Shown here one piece after another: positions 6,511 through 10,298 of a stretch of 10,298 bases of DNA. Below the pieces are notes generated by a model, which saw nothing but the letters and a program-made list of their open reading frames with translations, ran no database searches and was not told the DNA's origin. Numbering within the stretch: the stretch's first letter is position 1; each line of letters opens with the position of its first letter. Source of the DNA: Clostridiaceae bacterium (GTDB lineage Bacteria; Bacillota; Clostridia; Saccharofermentanales; DTU023); assembly GCA_012511185.1 (NCBI GenBank), contig JAAZGN010000009.1, positions 1 to 10,298 on the forward strand, written 5' to 3'. The position numbers and the translations under genes were made by a program.

Positions 6511-8604
6511 ATGAAACGAACGAATTATTGCGGCTTATTCTCGGAGCGCAATGTGGGCCACGAGACGACAGCCTGCGGCTGGGTTGAAACAAAACGCGAC
6601 ATGGGCGGTGTAATTTTCATCGACCTGGCAGACCGCGAAGGCATTCTTCAGATCGTATTCAACCCCCAATACACCGCTTCTGAAACCTTTGAGCTTGCAG
6701 AAGGGATCCGCCTCCAATCGGTTCTTCTTGTCAGGGGAACCATGCATCTAAGAGAAGAGGATACGGTCAATCCCAAAATTGCCACCGGTACGATCGAGCT
6801 CCGCGTCACGGAGGCTGAGCTGCTTTCTCCCTGCGCCCCGCTCCCTTTTGATCCATCGGACGCTGACCAGGTCAGGGAAGACCTGCGCCTTGCGTACCGC
6901 TTTCTTGACCTTCGCCGGCCGGCCCTTCGGGACACCCTGCGTTTTCGCCACCGGGTGACAGCCTCCATCCGGCGTTTCATGGATGGTGAAGGCTTTGTTG
7001 ATGTCGAGACCCCCCTCTTGACCAAAAGCACTCCGGAAGGTGCCAGGGATTACCTGGTTCCAAGCCGCGTCCACCCGGGCGCCTTCTATGCCTTACCCCA
7101 ATCACCCCAGCTCTTCAAACAGCTCCTCATGGTGGCGGGATTTGACCGTTACTACCAGATCGCCCGTTGCTTCCGCGATGAAGACCTGCGTGCTGACCGC
7201 CAGCCGGAATTTACCCAGCTCGACCTTGAGATGTCCTTCGTGGAAAAAGAAGACGTGATCCTTTTATTGGAATCGCTTTTCCGGTCTGTGATGAAAGAAG
7301 TCAAGGGCCTTGATTTTGACCAGCCCTTCCCACGGCTAAGCTGGGAAGAGTCAATGGACCGGTACGGCACGGACAAACCGGATCTGCGCTTTGATCTTCC
7401 CATCGTCGACCTGACCGATTTGGCCGGTCAAACCGATTTTTCTGTATTTCGCCAGGTAGTCGAAGGGGGCGGGTTTGTCCGCGCCTTGACCGTTCCCGGC
7501 CAGGCGGATTTCTCAAGAACCACGATTGAGGAACTGACCGAATACGCTGTCTCAGAGGGAGCTGCTGGCATGGCCTGGATTGCCTGGCGGCCTTCAGGCG
7601 AAGTCTACTCCATCCTGAACAAGTTCATTGAAGAGGACAAAATGCGAGAGATCCTGCGCCGGGCGCAGGCATCACCTGGTGACTTTGTCCTCTTTTCCGC
7701 CGATTCGCTTGAAGTGTCGAGGCGGGTTATGGGTGCACTCCGGCTCCGGCTCGCCGACCTGCTCGGGCTGCGTGATCCGGACCGTTTCGCTTTCGCGGTT
7801 GTGACCGACTTTCCCATGTTTGAGTTCTCGCAAGAGGCAAGGCGCTATGTGGCCCAGCATCACCCCTTCACCATGCCCTACCCGCAGGATATGGAATACC
7901 TGTCTTCAGACCCCGCGCGTGTCCGTTCGCAGGCCTACGACATTGTACTGAACGGGACCGAACTCGGCTCGGGCAGCATCCGGATCCACCAAAAGGAGGT
8001 ACAGACGCAGGTTTTCAAGGTGCTGGGACTTTCTGACCATGAGATCGAAGAGAGATTCGGCTTCATGCTGAGTGCTTTCCAATACGGAGCACCGCCCCAT
8101 GGCGGATTTGCCTTCGGCCTGGATCGCCTGGTCATGATTTTGTCTGGCACCCCTTCCCTGCGCGATGTCATCGCTTTTCCGAAAATCAAAGACGCCTCCG
8201 ATCCCATGACAAAGGCGCCTTCGTCTGTCGACCCTGAACAGTTGGAGGAACTCGGCATCCGGCTGACCGAAAGTGACGACCTGGACGCGGACCTGTCCGC
8301 GGGGCCAAGAGTACACCGGCACGCTGTCGAGATTGATCTTAAAAAATTGGAAGCACAGTCCCGCCTTCGCCTGACACCTGGCGAGGAGGAAGAGACACGC
8401 CGGCAGCTTTCGGAATTGGTCGCCCTGGCGGGCGCCCTTGACTCCATTGATACCAACGATGTGTCACCGGTTTACACAGCGTCGGATTCCCGCAATATCC
8501 ATCTGACGGAAGCCGACGACCGGCCGCCGTCAAGAGAAGAGATCTTCCAAAACGCACCGGCGGAACGTGACGGTTTTTTCCTGGTACCCCCGATTGTTGA
8601 GTGA
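6511..8604 (+). CDS. aspS-gatC: Aspartyl-tRNA synthetase fused to amidotransferase subunit GatC
   Basis: The protein is 697 aa, about 100 longer than a bacterial AspRS (about 585-600). Residues 1-585 are a full AspRS: N-terminal OB anticodon-binding domain (MKRTNYCGLF, CGWV-KRDMGG), motif 1 region (GFVDVETPLLTKSTPEGA, 161-178), motif 2 (CFRDEDLRADRQPEFTQ, Arg222), an inserted GAD domain (about 290-410) and motif 3 (GLDR, Arg539). After PEQLEELGIRL an acidic linker (586-605, TESDDLDADLSAGPRVHRHA) leads into residues 606-697, which match GatC end to end: VEIDLKKLEAQSRLRLTP, LDSIDTNDVSPV, PPSREEIFQNAPAERDG, FFLVPPIVE. AspRS charges tRNA(Asp), and in non-discriminating forms tRNA(Asn); GatC stabilises GatA and bridges it to GatB. 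No ATG or RBS is seen at the junction (about 8266-8328), so separate GatC translation is unlikely. ATG 6511 is chosen because the protein then begins as AspRS does. gatA follows after 10 bp. Confidence 0.95.
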   Translation: MKRTNYCGLFSERNVGHETTACGWVETKRDMGGVIFIDLADREGILQIVFNPQYTASETFELAEGIRLQSVLLVRGTMHLREEDTVNPKIATGTIELRVTEAELLSPCAPLPFDPSDADQVREDLRLAYRFLDLRRPALRDTLRFRHRVTASIRRFMDGEGFVDVETPLLTKSTPEGARDYLVPSRVHPGAFYALPQSPQLFKQLLMVAGFDRYYQIARCFRDEDLRADRQPEFTQLDLEMSFVEKEDVILLLESLFRSVMKEVKGLDFDQPFPRLSWEESMDRYGTDKPDLRFDLPIVDLTDLAGQTDFSVFRQVVEGGGFVRALTVPGQADFSRTTIEELTEYAVSEGAAGMAWIAWRPSGEVYSILNKFIEEDKMREILRRAQASPGDFVLFSADSLEVSRRVMGALRLRLADLLGLRDPDRFAFAVVTDFPMFEFSQEARRYVAQHHPFTMPYPQDMEYLSSDPARVRSQAYDIVLNGTELGSGSIRIHQKEVQTQVFKVLGLSDHEIEERFGFMLSAFQYGAPPHGGFAFGLDRLVMILSGTPSLRDVIAFPKIKDASDPMTKAPSSVDPEQLEELGIRLTESDDLDADLSAGPRVHRHAVEIDLKKLEAQSRLRLTPGEEEETRRQLSELVALAGALDSIDTNDVSPVYTASDSRNIHLTEADDRPPSREEIFQNAPAERDGFFLVPPIVE

Positions 8605-8614
8605 GGGATGGCAG

Positions 8615-10087
8615 ATGAATTATCGCAGCATGGAACTGAAGCAACTAGCGGAAGCCTTGAGGAAACGTAGTTTTTCTACGCGGGAGCTGACCGAAGCCGT
8701 CTTCGAAACCATCGACCAGAGTGAGGCCGTGATCGGCGCTTACATTACGCTGACCAGGGATGCCGCTCTCAAGCAGGCGGACCGACTGGATCGGCTGATT
8801 GTGGATGGGTACACCTTACCCCCTCTTGCAGGTATGCCAGGGGCCCTAAAAGACAATATCGCCACACGCGGAATCCGCACGACCAACGCATCCCGGATGC
8901 TGGCCAGCTTTGTCCCCCCCTACGACGCCTTCGTTTGGCGCTTGTTAAGGCAACAGGAAGTAGTTCTTCTGGGCAAAGCCAATATGGATGAGTTCGCCAT
9001 GGGGCACTCGACCGAGACATCCGCCTTCCACCCGACCCGTAATCCTTACAATCCAGCGCGCGTTCCCGGCGGGAGTTCGGGCGGCTCAGCCGCGGCGGTC
9101 GCTTCAGGAGAGGCCTGCTTCGCGCTTGGCTCGGATACAGGCGGATCCATCAGACAACCTGCCGCCCTTTGCGGTCTTGTAGGCCTTCGGCCCACCTATG
9201 GCCTGGTTTCAAGGCGCGGGGTAACAGCTTTCGCTTCTTCGCTTGATCAGGTAGGCCCCATGACCCGCAGTGTGCGCGACAATGCCATGGTCCTGGACGC
9301 CATAGCCATCCGGGACAAAAAGGACGTGCACAGTGTTGGCAATGAAGGTGGTTCCTATCTTGATGCCATTGAGGAAGTGCCCGGCCAACTCGTGATCGGC
9401 TGGCCGGAATCGCATTTTCGCTCAGATGATCTGGACCCTCAGGTTCGCGACCTGCTCGAAAAAGCGCTCAAGTTTTATGAATCACAGGGAATGAGAATTG
9501 TCCCGGTTGACCTGAAAACACTGGACGCATCTTTGGCCGCCTACTACATCCTTTCCAGCGCGGAGGGATTTTCAGCCATGAATCGTTACGACGGCATTCA
9601 CTACGGTTATCGCAGCCCACAGGAAGGCGGCCTGGAGGATATCTACACCCACTCCCGGACTGAAGGACTGGGTCCTGAGGTAAAGCAACGTATCCTCCTG
9701 GGGTGTTTCGTCCTGTCAGAGGAAAACTACCCTGATTATTTCAGAAAAGCGGCTCAGGCGCGTTCACTGGTGATCGATGAGTTTGAAAAGGTATTCCGGA
9801 CCTGCCATGCCATCCTGACCCCCGTTACGGCTACACCGGCCTGGCCCCTTGGTACCTTGCCGGAGGAGATGGGGGGCAGCAAGTACAGCAACGACCGCTT
9901 CACCCTTCCTGCATCACTCACGGGCATGCCGGCTCTCTCTATCCCCGCCGGTTTGACGAGGGAGGGGCTGCCTGTCGGCATGCAACTGATGGGCAAGCAT
10001 TTCACAGAAGGGCTGCTCTACCTGTTGGCGGCCCTTTACGAGGATGCGCACGGCCTGATTCCGACCGCGCCGGAGGTGATGCCATGA
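8615..10087 (+). CDS. gatA: Asp-tRNA(Asn)/Glu-tRNA(Gln) amidotransferase subunit A
   Basis: The product is 490 aa, normal for GatA (about 485). GatA is the amidase-signature glutaminase that frees ammonia from glutamine for GatB to amidate Asp-tRNA(Asn) or Glu-tRNA(Gln). The Ser-cisSer-Lys triad is complete and at the same numbers as in well-studied GatA: Lys79 (GALKDN), Ser154 (PGGSSGGS) and Ser178 (GSDTGGSIRQPA). Other family blocks are present: MDEFAMGHSTETSAF, GLVGLRPTYG, FASSLDQVGPMTR, and near the C-terminus FTLPASLTGMPALSIPAG and GLPVGMQLMGKHF. ATG 8615 is chosen for the GAGGGA RBS (8603-8608) and because the N-terminus then fits the family; upstream in-frame codons lie inside the fused gatC. 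It begins 10 bp after the aspS-gatC stop and its TGA overlaps the gatB ATG, so one operon is clear. Confidence 0.96.
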   Translation: MNYRSMELKQLAEALRKRSFSTRELTEAVFETIDQSEAVIGAYITLTRDAALKQADRLDRLIVDGYTLPPLAGMPGALKDNIATRGIRTTNASRMLASFVPPYDAFVWRLLRQQEVVLLGKANMDEFAMGHSTETSAFHPTRNPYNPARVPGGSSGGSAAAVASGEACFALGSDTGGSIRQPAALCGLVGLRPTYGLVSRRGVTAFASSLDQVGPMTRSVRDNAMVLDAIAIRDKKDVHSVGNEGGSYLDAIEEVPGQLVIGWPESHFRSDDLDPQVRDLLEKALKFYESQGMRIVPVDLKTLDASLAAYYILSSAEGFSAMNRYDGIHYGYRSPQEGGLEDIYTHSRTEGLGPEVKQRILLGCFVLSEENYPDYFRKAAQARSLVIDEFEKVFRTCHAILTPVTATPAWPLGTLPEEMGGSKYSNDRFTLPASLTGMPALSIPAGLTREGLPVGMQLMGKHFTEGLLYLLAALYEDAHGLIPTAPEVMP

Positions 10088-10298
10088 GTATTTCAGATTA
10101 CGAGAGTGTCATCGGTCTTGAAGTCCACATTGAGCTGAAAACAGCGCACAAGCTCTTCTGCGAATGCGCGACGGCATTTGGTGCGCCACCCAACACCCAG
10201 GTCTGCCCTGTCTGCCTCGCCATGCCGGGCTCCTTGCCTGCTCTGAACCAGGAGGTTGTGGAGTTTGCGATCCGGGCTGGAATCGCGACACATTGCTC
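10084..10298 (+). CDS. gatB: Asp-tRNA(Asn)/Glu-tRNA(Gln) amidotransferase subunit B, partial, C-terminus outside window
   Basis: Only about 71 N-terminal residues are visible. They read MSISDYESVIGLEVHIELKT, then HKLFCECATAFGAPPNTQVC, then PVCLAMPGSLPALN, a textbook GatB start. GatB is the tRNA-dependent kinase/transamidase that activates the Asp or Glu on the mischarged tRNA and amidates it with ammonia channelled from GatA. The zinc-binding cysteines Cys26, Cys28, Cys41 and Cys44 are present. The start is set by ATGA overlap with the gatA stop. The C-terminal tRNA-binding domains are outside the window. Confidence 0.95.
   Translation, partial: MSISDYESVIGLEVHIELKTAHKLFCECATAFGAPPNTQVCPVCLAMPGSLPALNQEVVEFAIRAGIATHC

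Overview
The window looks like chromosomal DNA of a Gram-positive anaerobe, probably a moderately GC-rich member of the Firmicutes (Clostridia or a relative). I infer this from strong AGGAGG-type ribosome binding sites, sigma-A-like promoters, tightly overlapping operons, an SbcC/SbcD pair of Firmicutes type, and a GatCAB amidotransferase operon headed by aspS. I see no phage, insertion sequence, CRISPR, tRNA or rRNA sequence.

Two gene sets diverge from a 209-bp intergenic region (6302-6510). Leftward (minus strand) runs RDD-family membrane protein, patatin-like phospholipase, sbcD, sbcC. These overlap or abut (14 bp overlap, 2 bp gap, ATGA overlap), so they are probably one transcript from a good TTGGCA-N17-TATGAT promoter at 6329-6357. 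A class-V aminotransferase follows on the same strand after a 111-bp gap with its own strong RBS; it runs off the left edge. The sbcC reading frame is full length (1052 codon positions) and keeps every family motif, but it contains two in-frame stops: TAA at codon 97 and TAG at codon 610. As written it is a pseudogene, or the assembly has errors.

Rightward (plus strand) runs an aspS-gatC fusion, gatA and gatB (cut by the right edge). The first gene is the most interesting object here. A complete bacterial aspartyl-tRNA synthetase (residues 1-585) continues without a stop, through a roughly 20-residue acidic linker, into a complete GatC (residues 606-697). No separate gatC exists between it and gatA, which starts 10 bp downstream. 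gatA and gatB overlap by ATGA.

The rightward genes form a coherent pathway. AspRS that also charges tRNA(Asn) makes Asp-tRNA(Asn), and GatCAB amidates it to Asn-tRNA(Asn). The fusion would tether the synthetase permanently to the amidotransferase, like a covalent form of the transamidosome known as a non-covalent complex in some bacteria. The tethering is inference; the fusion itself is read directly from the sequence.
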